Shown: one piece after another, positions 47,535 to 60,000 of the stretch
Numbering within the stretch: the stretch's first letter is position 1
How the letters are laid out: each line of letters begins with the position of its first letter
DNA from: Steinernema hermaphroditum
Lineage: Eukaryota; Nematoda; Chromadorea; Rhabditida; Steinernematidae
Direction: 5' to 3'
Assembly: GCA_030435675.1 (NCBI GenBank)
Contig: CM059622.1
Span: forward strand, 3,658,001-3,722,000
Length of the DNA: 64,000 nt
Notes under the pieces: generated by a model
The model's input: the letters and a program-made list of their open reading frames with translations, nothing else
Databases searched by the model: none
What the model was told of the DNA's origin: nothing
Program-made: the position numbers and the translations under genes

Positions 47535-48099
47535 TTCACTGAAGAGCTCTAAAAAGAAAGAGTTATATGTGCAAAACACTGCATTCCGTCCCAATTTTTA
47601 CATCACCGCCTTCAGACGCCATCAATCCCATCCAACACCACAGAACTTGGATGAAATGAATGGGTGGTTTATCATGTGATATATTCCTTTCTTCTTCATC
47701 TAATTACTAGAATGGAGAGCTCTCTTTTATGTTAGCCAAATCTGTAGCTGATCTTGTATGTAAACATGTTGACATGCACCCTCACACCCTTTTTACATCA
47801 TTTGTTTCCGATGGAAGCGTTCTTCAGTGGATAACAGATCTCGCTGTTTTATGGGCTCTCTAAACGACCTTGGATCGGAACAGGCCTAGAGAGAGAGTAA
47901 ACAGTTGGGAACGACCATCATTCAATATCAAGACAGAGTGAATCCTGCAAAAGTCTTGAAAAAAGAGAACATTGCAAAGATCCATGACATCACGCCTCCT
48001 CAAGCGAAATAATCAGAAACGCTCAAGTATGCGAAGAGCGCCACAAAAGAAAGCGCAAGAATGAGAAAACGAAAATTAGAAAGCGGCCGTGACAGGAAA

Positions 48100-48200
48100 T
48101 TAGATTCGAACGGCGACGCAGCACGGCCAAGAAAATAACAAAAACTGGGTGTCAACAGGGCTGGTACGCACGGTACGGTACGTACCTAAAATGCCTGCGC
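48100..48200. repeat. Dispersed repeat copy (pair with 49060-49170)
   Basis: AAAATAACAAAAACTG, then TGTCAACAG, then GTACGCACGGTACGG-type sequence appears in the same order at 49098-49168. Function unknown. Confidence 0.5.
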
Positions 48201-48959
48201 AATGAAGTGTAGTATTGAGGGCACAGCTTCCGACAAAGAACATCAAATGGCTTTTTAAGGGGAATTTCAAGATTTCTTACAGTCCAACCGAGATTAATAG
48301 TTTAGATGAATTACTGCCCACCTGCTCTAGTCCTGTCCAAACGTTGGGTACCTTCATACGTTGAGTGGTGCCAAAGTTCTCTTTCCAAGCCAAAGAACTA
48401 TTTTCACCATTTCAACTATATCCTCTGTTAATAATGCTGTTATTCGAGATAGAAGCACATTCATTCATAGATGTACAAGTACAGATAGATCAAAAAGGAT
48501 GCAATTAGATGGTGAAATAATGTGGCATTCGAGCAAACTCGAACAGTCTCTCTTAAACACAAAACTTCAGTTCCATCTCAGCTGAGAACAGTTTCCCGGT
48601 CAACATCCACACAAAATATCCCAGCTTCGACAGAAAACGGTGTTTAGAGATGGAGACAGAACCCCAAACTAGGACGTAAGTACTAAAGCTAGTCCATCGT
48701 TAAGCACCTCATTTCATGGAAATTCGGTCAGATGAGTTTTTTTGTAGATTTAGATTTTTACATGACTTTTTTGTCCTTTTTTTCAGGACTTGGCCATAAT
48801 TTCGATTTCAGAAGCTCGTAAGTTTTCATATTTTACGTGGATCAGCTGAAAATAAACGCAACGCATTTATTTAAATAGTGAATCAAGCCTCGGTAGTACA
48901 TCGTAGGACTGAAGCCTCGACCCAATTCTGGCTGTCTAAACGTTCACAATCGAAGAAGG

Positions 48960-49905
48960 TCAAAAGACGTGAAATATTTCAAAATCAGCTGCTTCTCCGT
49001 ATGCTCAAGTGAAAGAGGCAACTTGAATGCCAAACAGGCCAAACAGAAAACGTCAAATACCGCGAAGTCGAGAAATTACCGTCGAACGGCTCGGAAAGAA
49101 AATAACAAAAACTGCGATAACGCGCCAATGTCAACAGAACGAGTGCGTACAGTACGGTACGCACCACAAACAGCTCCGAATTTCGCGTTTTGCGGTAAAA
49201 TCGATTATGATCGGGCGGAGAGAACGACGAATCGCCGAACAACTTTTGTTCTCCTGGCGTTGCTGCTGTCCAAAAGCTCCTTTGTGCGGCGACAGGCGCA
49301 GGGCAACCCAGCCGAGCAGCAGCAGCAGCCACTCTCGAGAGGGTCATCGGGGCGTCCTCGTGTGCGCACCTGCCAACCCGACGACCATCCGGTCGGCGAC
49401 AATGTCGTCGTCCGCGTCGTCATGATACTAATTAACACGACAGCATTCGTTAGGAATGCACGGAAATTCGGAACTGCTCGGAGAGAGAGTGAATCGACGA
49501 CGGAAAGGGACGGTAAAAACAGGAAAACGCGCGCTGGTGGCTATATGGTTGCGCTGTGACAGAGACGTGCGGCGGCGGTAGGAGGACGCAAATAGTTCCA
49601 ATTGAGCACTCCTAACGCCGCGGCGGCGGATGGATGGGATGCGCCGCCGCCGGCGATCCTCAAGCAGCCGGCTGAGTGGAGTAGCAACTCCCAGGCGTTC
49701 GCCGCTGCCGCCGCGGAGCAGAAAAAGAGAGGCGAAAACACAAAAACAAGTCCTGTGCTGGCAGCCGGCTTCCCCGACGACGTTGATAAGGTGGCCGAAC
49801 GAGAGAGGTTTATCGAAGGTCTCCTGGTGAGGGGGCTGATGAATCAGATGGGCAAATTGGCGTTGGAGCAGTTGGTTACGCGTGTCCGCCTTACGAAATA
49901 GGAAA
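48960..49905. other. GC-rich island 4, with possible exon at 49596-49902 (+)
   Basis: The richest GC block in the desert. On the plus strand an open frame of about 100 codons runs from a possible acceptor (AAATAG at 49590-49595) to a stop at 49902. It encodes an Ala-rich start, then a more ordinary VDKVAERERFIEGLLVRGLM stretch with a hydrophobic helix. There is no ATG at the start of the frame, so if real it is a terminal exon. Alternatively the whole block is a promoter/CpG-rich region. Low confidence. Confidence 0.25.
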
Positions 49906-50165
49906 AGATTCTTTTACTGTTTGCTGTTTTTATTCGAATCCTTATTTTGAATCATCTGGAGCCTATAGGAGCGAGTGTTTTAAAGTCAAGGGTGCTTAGC
50001 CTTGATTTCGGCGTGTCGTCCATGTGCACATGACCCAAGAAATTTTGGCATAGCCGGGCTCTAGGTATTTTCAAGTTATTTTTAGACCAAAAGTAAAAGT
50101 TTTGTAAAGAAACTTACAGACTAGAAGTGCATATTTCATATTGTACTTTTACTTAACTACACCCA
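49906..50165. other. Intergenic, nothing recognised
   Basis: No supportable feature. Confidence 0.45.
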
Positions 50166-50409
50166 CTACCACTTATCCTCCAACAAGGATAATTTTTGCT
50201 GTCTTGCCTGTGTTCTGACGGCCTTTGTCAGTTTTTGGGAACCGTAAAGGTGAAATCCTTTTGGAGGGATCCTGATAACGATAAATAATGCGATCAGTTG
50301 TCTAATATAAACTCGAATGTGCCTTTTCGATGCTATGATGGGGACACCATAGCGCTTCAAGGGGGCAGGATTGGTAGTCACGCAAATGGCTGAAATTGGC
50401 TTAAAACCT

Positions 50410-50800
50410 GCAAACACACGAAAGGCTTAGCTGCTCAGATTGGCCATCTTAGGATACTTTTTATTTCGGGCGGAAAGATAAAATCGTTTTTGTTTAAGTA
50501 AGTCTAGCTCGGTAGACAATTGGTGAGCTGTCGAAGGCATAGTGGCAGTACACCGAACCATACAAGCTGTCTGTGTGGCTCATTGCAAACTTGTCTGATT
50601 TGTAATGGGTTGAAGCCGAATCGACGCCGACGGCGAAGTATCGCCCTGATTCAGCTTGAGCGTTCGCCACAAAAGTCGCCCCAACATGGGAAGGCATGAC
50701 GATAGCGGGCAGTGAATCAGAACTGCGTGTTCGATAAAAGGTTCCTAGCGTCTTTTCAAATGTAAATCGTGGCGAATGTTTCTCATTCTTCATTCGACAT
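50410..50800 (-). repeat. Dispersed repeat copy containing an open frame (50494-50793)
   Basis: Part of a repeat whose fragments also occur near 6105-6210 and 52600-52660 (shared AACACACGAAAGGC and CTGTGTGG[TC]TCATTGC segments). The minus-strand frame of 99 codons (50793 to 50494) has normal-looking composition (GATFVANAQAESGRYFAVGV) but no domain I know. It may be a piece of an unclassified mobile element's protein or a small gene; the repetition favours the former. Confidence 0.35.
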
Positions 50801-52180
50801 GTCGGTCTTTTACATCGAGGAATTACGGTAATTGCATGGATTTCATAATTTTGCTATTAGTGCGAATAACTGGAGAATAGTTTGTAAAGCTAGTCGACTG
50901 TTGACATTCACTGGAGCATTTTGCGCTAATAATGACGTCGACAGATGAGAAACGTCCTTCTTTTTAGCGTTGCTGAGACACTGAGACAAAGTATTTTTTC
51001 CATCTGCAGATAACTTCTGAATTATTAACACAAATCCTCCCCATCACCAACGGAATAATGCACTAAAACACTTTTCCAAAAAGTCTTTCATGGTGTTTAG
51101 ATATTCGTAGATCGTTTATGCATGGGCAATTTTTCTCCTACTAATGTGTTCCATGGCGCCATTATTCTTCGATTTTTTTGCGCGAGAAACATAAACATCG
51201 CTGCACCACCCACATATGACCATGATGACCCGAATTGTTCCCCGGGGGACATTAAGAAGGGCCGGGACTTTGACTTTATGCGCTTTCTACAAGTTCATGC
51301 CAACTCCGACGGAACATGCACTAAACAACTCTATTTGGATATATGGAAAAACGCGCCAAATCCATCATCCCAACTTGGGTCCCAGAGGGAAAAGATAGCA
51401 AAAATGCGAAATGGGATCAAAAGAAAAAACGGAGGGACTCAGCAGCCAGTAGGAGGCAGTTACCTAAAATGACTCCTACATCCAATACCAGACATAAGGA
51501 TTACGGTAGCCCCGGGAGTTTACATAAACTTTTGTTTGCCGACCTCCCAAAGGAACTCCGGGAAATGATGTGAATTCATCATTTCCATTATCGCGATCCC
51601 ACATCACCATTATGCAGATTAGCTAATCCGGCACGTCCCTGAGTGGACGAGATTGGAATCGGCCGATCGATGCGGCGCCTTTAGTGTCTCTCTTTAAGGG
51701 ACAAATCATCGAATTTCGCGTTTTGCGATCGGCGCCTTTGTGTGTGTAAACATTTTGTTTTCGACGCCTTCGACAAAAGATTTATTTTCTGAAATGGGAG
51801 GACTTGTTTGGGGAGAAGTGTTTTTGGAAGTTTAGGGGAAGGGGGCCGCGAAGGCATCGTAGGCGGCAAGTTTTTGTCAAGAACGTCGGAAATTTCACGG
51901 CCTTAGAATTGCACATATGTTTCCAAGAGCGTTTTTCGTCTCGGAATTGCTTGATAAATGCGAGTGGAATTATTTATTTCAAGCTTCTTCCCTATCCCAT
52001 TAAGTTTGAACAGATGTGGTCTTTGATTACATGGATGGAGAAGGTATGAGAAGGAGAGTTTTGAAGTATGGGTATCATTGGGAAAGTCGAACATATGTAT
52101 AGTGCATATTGAAGACCTAACACGAAATATAAATTAGATATGTATTTTACCCAGGGCGTTTCAGATGACCAGCCAAAGGT
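50801..52180. other. Gene desert, nothing recognised
   Basis: Open frames at 51122-51573 are short and without domains. Confidence 0.4.
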
Positions 52181-52187
52181 TGCTGTG

Positions 52188-52470
52188 TTTCAAGGGCTTC
52201 AGCTCCCTCCTCGAATATTATGGAAGGTTTAGAGTCAAGGACTGATCCGTTTTAAACGCTTTCCACTCTGCCTGGAAAAGGACAGGTGTGGATAGAGATA
52301 GAGTGAATAAAGACCAACACGTCCTGCGAAGAAGAGCGTTGTTGTTTAAAATAGGGGCCGTTTTAGGGATGAACTTGGAAACATAGGCCTTGCATGGCTA
52401 TGCAAGGCCTATGTTTCCAAGTTGGGTGGGACTTTTTGGGTCATTTTTCTTCATTTTCGCCCTTTTGCCA
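52188..52470. repeat. Dispersed repeat copy 2 (pair with 42836-43080)
   Basis: Same motif order as copy 1, but it additionally holds the perfect palindrome at 52372-52423. Confidence 0.65.
52372..52423. repeat. Perfect inverted repeat, 24-bp arms with 4-bp spacer
   Basis: Left arm 52372-52395 and right arm 52400-52423 are exact reverse complements; the spacer is GGCT. As RNA it would be a 24-bp perfect hairpin. It sits where copy 1 of the repeat reads GATAACTTGGACTTCGGAAC, so it is an addition specific to this copy. Confidence 0.9.
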
Positions 52471-52599
52471 TCCTGCCAAAACAGAATACTCCGCCAAATT
52501 CAGAAGGGTATATGATTGAGATCCAAGTAAAGCATCGATCTAATTGAATCTGGCACAAAGTACTCTGAACTTAGAGAATGTTTATCACAGCCGCGCGGC

Positions 52600-52660
52600 A
52601 AAAACAGGAAACACACGAAAGGCCTAGCATTCCCAGAGACACAGAGCTAGTCGAACGAAA
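52600..52660. repeat. Dispersed repeat fragment (family of 6105 and 50410)
   Basis: Carries ACACACGAAAGGCCTAGCAT and TCCCAGAGACAC, matched near 6115 and 50413. Confidence 0.5.
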
Positions 52661-55300
52661 AAAAGTATTTCAAAAGTTTTGAGAGTTGGTTGCCCCCTGA
52701 AGTCCTCTGAAATCCTGACCTAGTTGTTCAGTTCCTGGTTCTGATTGTTGGTTAACAGGGGAGCTAACAACGTATGCATATGCATAGGTACACAGCGTTT
52801 TGTGAGAGGTTTATGAACAATAGATTGTACATTTTGGACTCAAATTCGAAATATCTATTCCATCTTTAGGAAAGACTGAAAGACTGAACATGCCTTATGT
52901 ATATAAAACTTACAAAGAAAGGCCTTTAAACGGTCTTTAGGATGGAGACACTATGGCTAGCGGGACGGTGAGATCTCAACTGTCTTCATGAGGGTTAACA
53001 ACACCTTTTTTTCAGTCCGGACTCCGAATTGAATACTTCTTCATTTCATTATTTATCGTACATGGATGTTTGTAAGTATAGAAACCCATCAACCCAATTT
53101 TTTTTCCTTGGAGCCAGATCCAAATTGAACACTCGATTTCCCTTATCAAAAGCGCAAACGTCTTCGAGCGCTATCTGACTGAACAAGACCAACGGGCCCT
53201 GTTTGTTTGTTTTTTATCACCGGCGCTCCCCTTCGCACTCCTACTTCGAGGTCCTTTTTTCTTGCCGCTAACAGCACGCCATCATGTAGCCAACGATCGA
53301 TCGGCGCGCGGGCCTAATCCCCGTCTCCCGCTTCCTCCTCATGCTCAGCCGCAGTGTCCTTTGACGGGTCATACGTGCGCGCGTTTGTCGTATATTGGCC
53401 TCCTTGTCGCTGCCGCGCCCTCTTACATCCGAAATTAGATTATAATTTAGCTTTGTTGTTCGCGGCTGCACCCCTAATCACGTATTCCGAACCCAGATGC
53501 ATGGCACGTATAATTAATTCTGCCCTCCCTGAACATCTAAAGACGCGGAGGGCAGCCGAGGGAATGGAATATTTGAGAAGAATAGGGCCGTGAATCACAG
53601 GGAGAATTCGTGCGATGGCGCCGCGTAAGACGATAGCCGTCGTGGTGCTGGGGCGAAGCAGGGGCGAATGCGCTAACGGACGACAGGAATCAATCGGCGA
53701 GGAAACACGTCATTTTCCGCAATGCGCACTGATTCGATTTGCATTTTTCGCGACATGTCGAACCTTCTGATTGTTGGTTTCTTTTGGATTTGCAGCGTCT
53801 AGGGCAGACTTAGTCTCCGAGGAGGAAGCACTTCACGAGGAACGAACCACTCCAATCATCGTGCGCGCCTGATTTGATGCACTTATGTTCCGGTTTCTGT
53901 GTGCACGCATGGAAAAGGGGGGGTTGATTTCACTTGTGTGCCGTAGAGGGACAGGAAGGGGGGACCTTTTCCAAGAAGTAGCAGCAATGTTGTAAACATA
54001 ATGCAGGGACCGGAAAGAGAATGCGTGACTTGGAGAATACCAGGGATCTTTCGGTGGATGACCACTTCTTAAAAACTCTAAATTCCGATCCTTTCTCCTT
54101 AATTTCGATTGGCCATAAAAATGATGAAAGGCTCAATCGTATTTTCAAACAGGCGCTCTAAACTCAATTCAATCTCTTTCATCAAAAGTGAAATTCGAAG
54201 CAGTAAACCGAACACTTCGGCAGACCTCCGTTAAATTCCCATCTAGCCGCTGAATACGCTAACGCGATTCTACTTATGCGCATATTTCCACCGGATTTTG
54301 TTCATTATTCATTGCTGGTAATAAATTAGATGCATTCTAAGAGAATTGGCCGTCTTTAGTGCATTATTTCATGATGGAAAAAAGCGCGTAAACGATCGTT
54401 GGCCGAAGAGAGATGTGTGGCAGTGGATCAGTCACCGTTTTACAAATAACAGTTGGTAAACTTGTTTTACCATCTTGTTTTCCACTAGAACTGCAGCAGG
54501 CGTAATCAACCTAGTGGCTATTAATAGAAATGAAGTGGAAGGCCAAAATCCTTAGATGGGACCATTGTTCTTTGATATAAGGTAGAGGGTGTGAAAGGCT
54601 TCGAAGACAAGCATCTGAGAAGTTCAACAAAAAAGAACAAATGAAAGGGCTTGATTGGTCCCACAACGAGGAGCCCTCTTGCTACCAAGGCAATATGACA
54701 TCCGATTCGCTTTTGCTTTTGCATCCGGTAATGACATTCACAGACAGTCTCTTCTGTTTTTTTGTCTAATCCGATAAGTCTAAAGTCTAGACACCAATCA
54801 GTGCAGCGATTCGAGACACTCGCTCTCCCAGGAACGCCGTGTGTGGTCAGTCAGTTTTTTCGACTTTTGCAGCTCGCGGCTTTCGGGAGGTTTCTGAATT
54901 ATTGTTCTGTGTCCATTGTTATTTGCCTGCTTGTGATCGATTGATTGGGTGCAAGCTATCCAGTTATTTTCCTGTGATCTTCGTTTATGGCCGTGCGATT
55001 CTCCCGATTTTTATTGATTTCGGACTCCAATTTCGCTGGAGTGGGAATCTAATCTAATCGTCCAAATTGTGCGGCGCGACACATGATATCATCTTCGCGT
55101 TGCGCGTGGAAACGTTAGGAGAACTGTAAACGAATGAATTATTTATGTTTACCAACTCTCTCAACGCGCCGTTTTTCGCAAGAAAAATCAATTCTGTTGC
55201 GTTGGTAACCGCGATTCTGCCATGTTACTTCTACGTTCTTGTTCTAGCCCACACCTTGTGCATTTCAGGGAATTGAACAAGTAATCCCGCACCCACCGTT
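52661..55300. other. Intergenic upstream of SCAMP, with GC-rich island 5 (53230-53720)
   Basis: The island has CGATCGATCGGCGCGCGGGC and similar CpG-rich sequence. No coding frame with domain or splice support. It could include the distal promoter or 5' exon of the SCAMP gene, whose start codon follows a CTTCAG at 55315-55320. Confidence 0.35.
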
Positions 55301-55322
55301 CAGCCCGAAATCATTCTTCAGC

Positions 55323-56721
55323 ATGGCGGGTTTAGGACCGAATCCATTTGCCGACCCCTTTGCGGTGAGTTGTGTGGCCACCCGTCCTTGGTAATCTGTT
55401 TTGCTTCTAGGATCCTAGCGTCCAAGCTGCCGCCAACGCTCCTCACACGACAGACAGCACCGACGAGTTCAATCCGTTCGCGCAGAATACGCCTGCGCCT
55501 CCTGCGGCTGCCGCTCAGCCTCAGGCGTCCAAGCCAGCTGTAAGTTCTCTTTTGTTGCCTATGCCTCAAGAGGCTGTTGTTGATGGATGCGCTCATGCTG
55601 TTAATTGCAAATGGAATTGCGCGAAATTTAACTTTTCAAGTTTATGCCCTGCTTTTACATCGATTAATCGATATGCTGCAGCGAAGAAGAGTGGCCCATC
55701 TGCAGCCCCTGGGATTTCAAGCCAACTCGAGTGTGTTGATATATTCCTACCCATGTTTTAGGTGCCATCTCCGAATGCGATGAGCAGCGACGAACTGTTC
55801 CGCCAGCAGGAAGAGCTCCGCCGCAAGGAGCAAGAACTCCAGCGACGTCAGCAGGAGTTCGAACGGCAGCAGCAGTCGGTGGGAGCCGGGAACGGAGCCA
55901 ACACGACCCGACCCCATAATTGGCCGCCTCTCCCTACCATCATTCCCATTGAGCCATGTTTCTATCAGGTATTATCGCGTTTGAAGCAGTGTTGTTGATG
56001 ATGTGGTTTTAGGACATCGAGGTTGAGATTCCAGTGCAGTTCCAGCGCATCGTAACGATAATCTACCATGTCTTCCTCGTATATGTTGGCGCCATGGCTA
56101 TTAATGTCGTCGCTTCGCTTGCGTTCATGCTCACTAGCACTGGAAGTATCGGCATGTTCTTCCTGTCCATGATCCAACTCATCTTGTTCACTCCGGGAGC
56201 TTACCTATTCTGGTTCCGTCCTGTGTACAAGGCTTTCAGGTACAGTTTCCATCCTTGAGAGATTGCTAAACTTCATCATTTCCAGAAACGACAGCTCATT
56301 CAGCTTCATGGTTTTCTTCTTCGTGCTGTTCTTCCAAACATTCTTCTGTTTCATACAAGCGCTCGGTTTCTCTTCGTACGCCTGCGGATGGGTTAATGCC
56401 ATCGGAACTATTTCGTGCGTTTGACAAATCCCTGACTTCATTTAAGCAGCTCCTTTCAGGGATCACGTTCTCGTCGGCCTTATCATGCTCGTCTCCGCGC
56501 TCGCGTTCAGCGCCGCCTGTGCCGGCATGGTCTACTCTCTCTTCTCTGTGCACCGCATCTACCGCGGCTCCGGATTCACGCTAGACAAGGCACGCAAGGA
56601 GTTCAGCGATGGCGTCATGGCCGACCGCACCGTCCAAGAGGCAACCAGCGCTGCTGCCCGTGCTGCCGCCAACCAAGCCGTCAACCAGGCGGTGAACACG
56701 GCCGCTAGTGGTCGGTTCTAA
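55323..56721 (+). CDS. scm-1: Secretory carrier-associated membrane protein (SCAMP), 331 aa
   Basis: Four-span membrane protein of post-Golgi recycling vesicles, acting in endo- and exocytic membrane traffic. Exons 55323-55364, 55411-55539, 55762-55968, 56013-56239, 56286-56414 and 56460-56721 (996 nt). The cytosolic N-terminus has two NPF motifs (residues 7-9 and 35-37), which bind EH-domain proteins, a Pro/Ala linker and a Gln/Glu/Arg coiled coil (ELFRQQEELRRKEQELQRRQ). Four hydrophobic spans follow. The conserved E-peptide between spans 2 and 3 reads FWFRPVYKAFR (CWYRPIYKAFR in vertebrates), and the C-terminal tail is Ala/Asn/Gln-rich. Intron 2 (222 bp) is larger than the rest. Confidence 0.96.
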
Positions 56722-57006
56722 AAGCATTTTGGAGTGGTGTTGTCCGCAACTATCTATTTATTGTAACACTATCCCTTTTGTGTAAGTAAGTGAAGCGATG
56801 TGAGGAAAACTGGTAGATCTGTATCTTAATGTCTATGGATTTTTGTGACATATTCGGATTATCGTAATAAGCTTGTATTGAGCTATTGTAGTTTAATAGA
56901 TGTTTGTGTTGTTTTCAGTAAAAATTACCTTCCATCCTGGTCATGTAAACTCCTGCAAAGGAACAAAGATGTCTTATATAACTCTGCTTTATTTCAATGT
57001 TTCAAC
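56722..57006. other. Convergent 3' region between SCAMP and TANGO6-like genes
   Basis: AT-rich; should contain both 3' UTRs. No other feature seen. Confidence 0.6.
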
Positions 57007-60000
57007 TTAAATAAGAATTCTTCTCGGACCACTCTCCTCCAAGATGTTCACTTGAGTCTTAATGGCTTCCTTGATCTCGATCAGCGCCAGCTCTGCATGC
57101 AAACGAACGACTTCGTCGCGATCGGTCTTCCACAGAGTGCTTAGCGAACGCCGAATGTCTCGGAGGTTGTTAGGAAGAGCCTAAACGAGACTAGACCAGA
57201 GACCTCAGAGAGACAGACAGACCTCAAAAATGTTGTAGTGACAAGACGCCAAAACTGCTCTCAGAAGACCCACAGCAGAGCGTCGGACGAGGGATGACTT
57301 CTCCACGAGAAGCAGTCGGTCAATGCAGAAGATTATCTGGATTACGGTAGATTAGAGAGGAGAACGAGGTTACGGTCCTCACCTCGTTGATGTCTTTGTC
57401 GAACCGTCTTCCACGACAGGCAATGATCAGATCGGCCAACGCTGCCAGCGCGGAAGATTTCGTAAGCTCGTCGCCCTTCGTCGTCAGATGGAGAAGCACT
57501 CCGACCATCTTGCTGAAGTAGGCGGGCGCGAAGTCTCCGAGCTGGCGGAACACCTTTCCGAGCGCCTCTCCGAGCTTGCACCGCAGCATGAGACTCTCAT
57601 CGCCCTCCCTCTCCTCGGCGAACACCTCCACGACCTTGCCGAGGTAGGGCTCCGTTTGCCAGAAGGCCAACTCAGCGAGCGCTCCGATGGAGGCGAGGAA
57701 CACATAGGAGTCGGCGTCGCTCAGTTGCGTGAGAATCTTCTGGTAGATCAGATCCGGATCCATCCGATCGATGACTTCGGGCGTTCGCTGACGCATCCAC
57801 CGGGCGAGCATGATCAGTGAGTGGCCGCGGACCGCTTCCGTCGGGTCATCGAGATCACGAAGACACAGCTCGAGTTCGTCTTCTGTTGAGGTGCTCGGTT
57901 TCGATGAGTCTCCACTGGGTACTGTTGACTGGCTGGACGGGTTGATGCCTTCCATGGATTCGACGAGCGTTCCAACGGAACCAGAGAGAAGCTTCAGTTC
58001 TTGGGGACAGTGTTTGGAGTTGGATTCGACGATTCTTATAAGGCGCTTCATCGTTGATGTTATATTCTCGAGGCTTTTCATCAGCTAAACAAGAAAGTAC
58101 AGTAGAGGAGAGGATTGGCGCCTGCCAGATCTGACGCGTCTAGTGGAGAGGCGCTGCTCCCCTCCACTCCTTCGAGTTGGCCTCATAACCCGAGCCCGCC
58201 ACTCACCTCAGGATCGCTTCTCGCAGCGAACACCACTCCTCCGATAACTCCAATCGCCAGCTCGACAGATCTCGTGTCCACGGCCACTTCTTCAGCTTCC
58301 TCGATCGCCAGATCCAATCGGCGCTTTCGCTCGAAGCGATCGGCCAACTTGGAGCATACTGCGCTGAGGATGACATCACAGACGTCAACCACACAAAGCA
58401 TCGATTCTCCTTCGAGCTCCTCGTTGTCAGACAAGTAGAGCTCGACGATGGCGCCCATCACGTACTGCGCTGTGATCTTCTCCGTTTCAGTGTCGTCCAC
58501 CGTAGTCACGAAACGGCTGCTGGCTGTCTCCCGCTCGTCCAGCGCTCGCCACCGTTTCACCGCTCTTCTCAAGAGTTCCATCACCAATTTGCGCATTTCT
58601 TCTTTAGGGAACGTCTTAAAAAGATGGATTGGTGCGATCTTGTCCAAGCATACGCACCTCAAGAAGAGCTAGGATCGCAGTGATTCGAGTTCTCAGAGCA
58701 TCGGGGTCTTCCGCAACATCAAGAGAAACGTCATATGTGAATTCTTGTTTTACTTCTTCTGAATCCAATTCTTCAACCATTTTCTGAACAGAAATTTTGA
58801 TTGACAGCGAATTAAATCCTTCTATCACCTTCTTCTTCGGAGCAACCAGCAAGATTCTGTTCTGCTTGGCAGCCCTGACAGCCTGGCTCAGTAGGCACTC
58901 AGCCTGGGCTTCTATCGCTCCAGATGCTCGGACGATTCTGCGAAGAATCACTTCAAGGTGTTGTTTGAGAGGAGAATCTGACGACGCGGTATTGTACATA
59001 ACTGCAAGAGTGAGGAATGCCTAAAGAAGCGAAATACAAAGTTTACGGTGTCCTTCCAACCTTCTGGAGACGTTCAAGAAACGGAATTTCGGTCATGCGT
59101 GGGAGAGCACCCAGCCACACGTGTAGCAGGTTCACAGATTCATCAAAGTCGAAGTTCCAGTAACCACCTTCATCCGATTTGATGAATCCGACTGATGACT
59201 CCACGAGCCTCTAAAAAAAAACGATGTTATATAACGGAATAATCCAGATGACTACACCTCGAAAGGTCCGAATAGTCGATCAACAAAGAGAACATCCATT
59301 ATCGCCCGGAATCGCTTCGCTCCTTGGTCGATAAACAAGGCGAAAAGCATGGCTAGGTGGTTAGCCCAGTGCGGCATCTTCATCAAACTGAGGAACTGCT
59401 TCGTCACGTCCACGTAATACTCTTTCGGCTTCTTTGAGCGTGGACATGTCGCCAGGAGCATCGCCACCCGTGACAGAGTCGTGTAGTTCGTCCAGAACGT
59501 CTCTCCTCCAATGTCATCGAAGGCGCCAAAGAGGAAGACCAGTCCGTTCTCCCCAGCGAGCACCAGAGAGAGTTTCGTGCCAATGGAGAGTTGCAGCCAC
59601 TGCGGTGCGGGGTATCGTCGATCTCCGATGCCGAAGCCGCCAATAAGAGTTAGAAACTGGGCGATGAGGTGAGATCGATGGACGACATCGTAGATGAATG
59701 ATTCGTAGCGCTTCTCGAGACATGTTTCGCCAAAGTGAAGAAGCTGAAATGTTTGACTTGCAATAGAGTCTACAGGCGTTATTCTGGCACATGGCATCTT
59801 GATATTAGCTCATGGTGGAAAGCGGTTCATCCGCACGAGCATGGCAGAACTGAGGCACAAACACTTACTTGCTCGTTGGCAGCGATGATATCTGCGATGA
59901 GCTTGGTGTTCACCACAAACATCAAAGATTTATTGGCATCTCCGAGCGTGAAAATGCATTCCATTGCCTCGTGCAGTTCTTTGCGGCAAATCTCTGGATC

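Noticed and set aside
53268..53593. Frames on both strands in GC-rich island 5
   Set aside because: Overlapping frames on both strands without domains are expected in GC-rich DNA.
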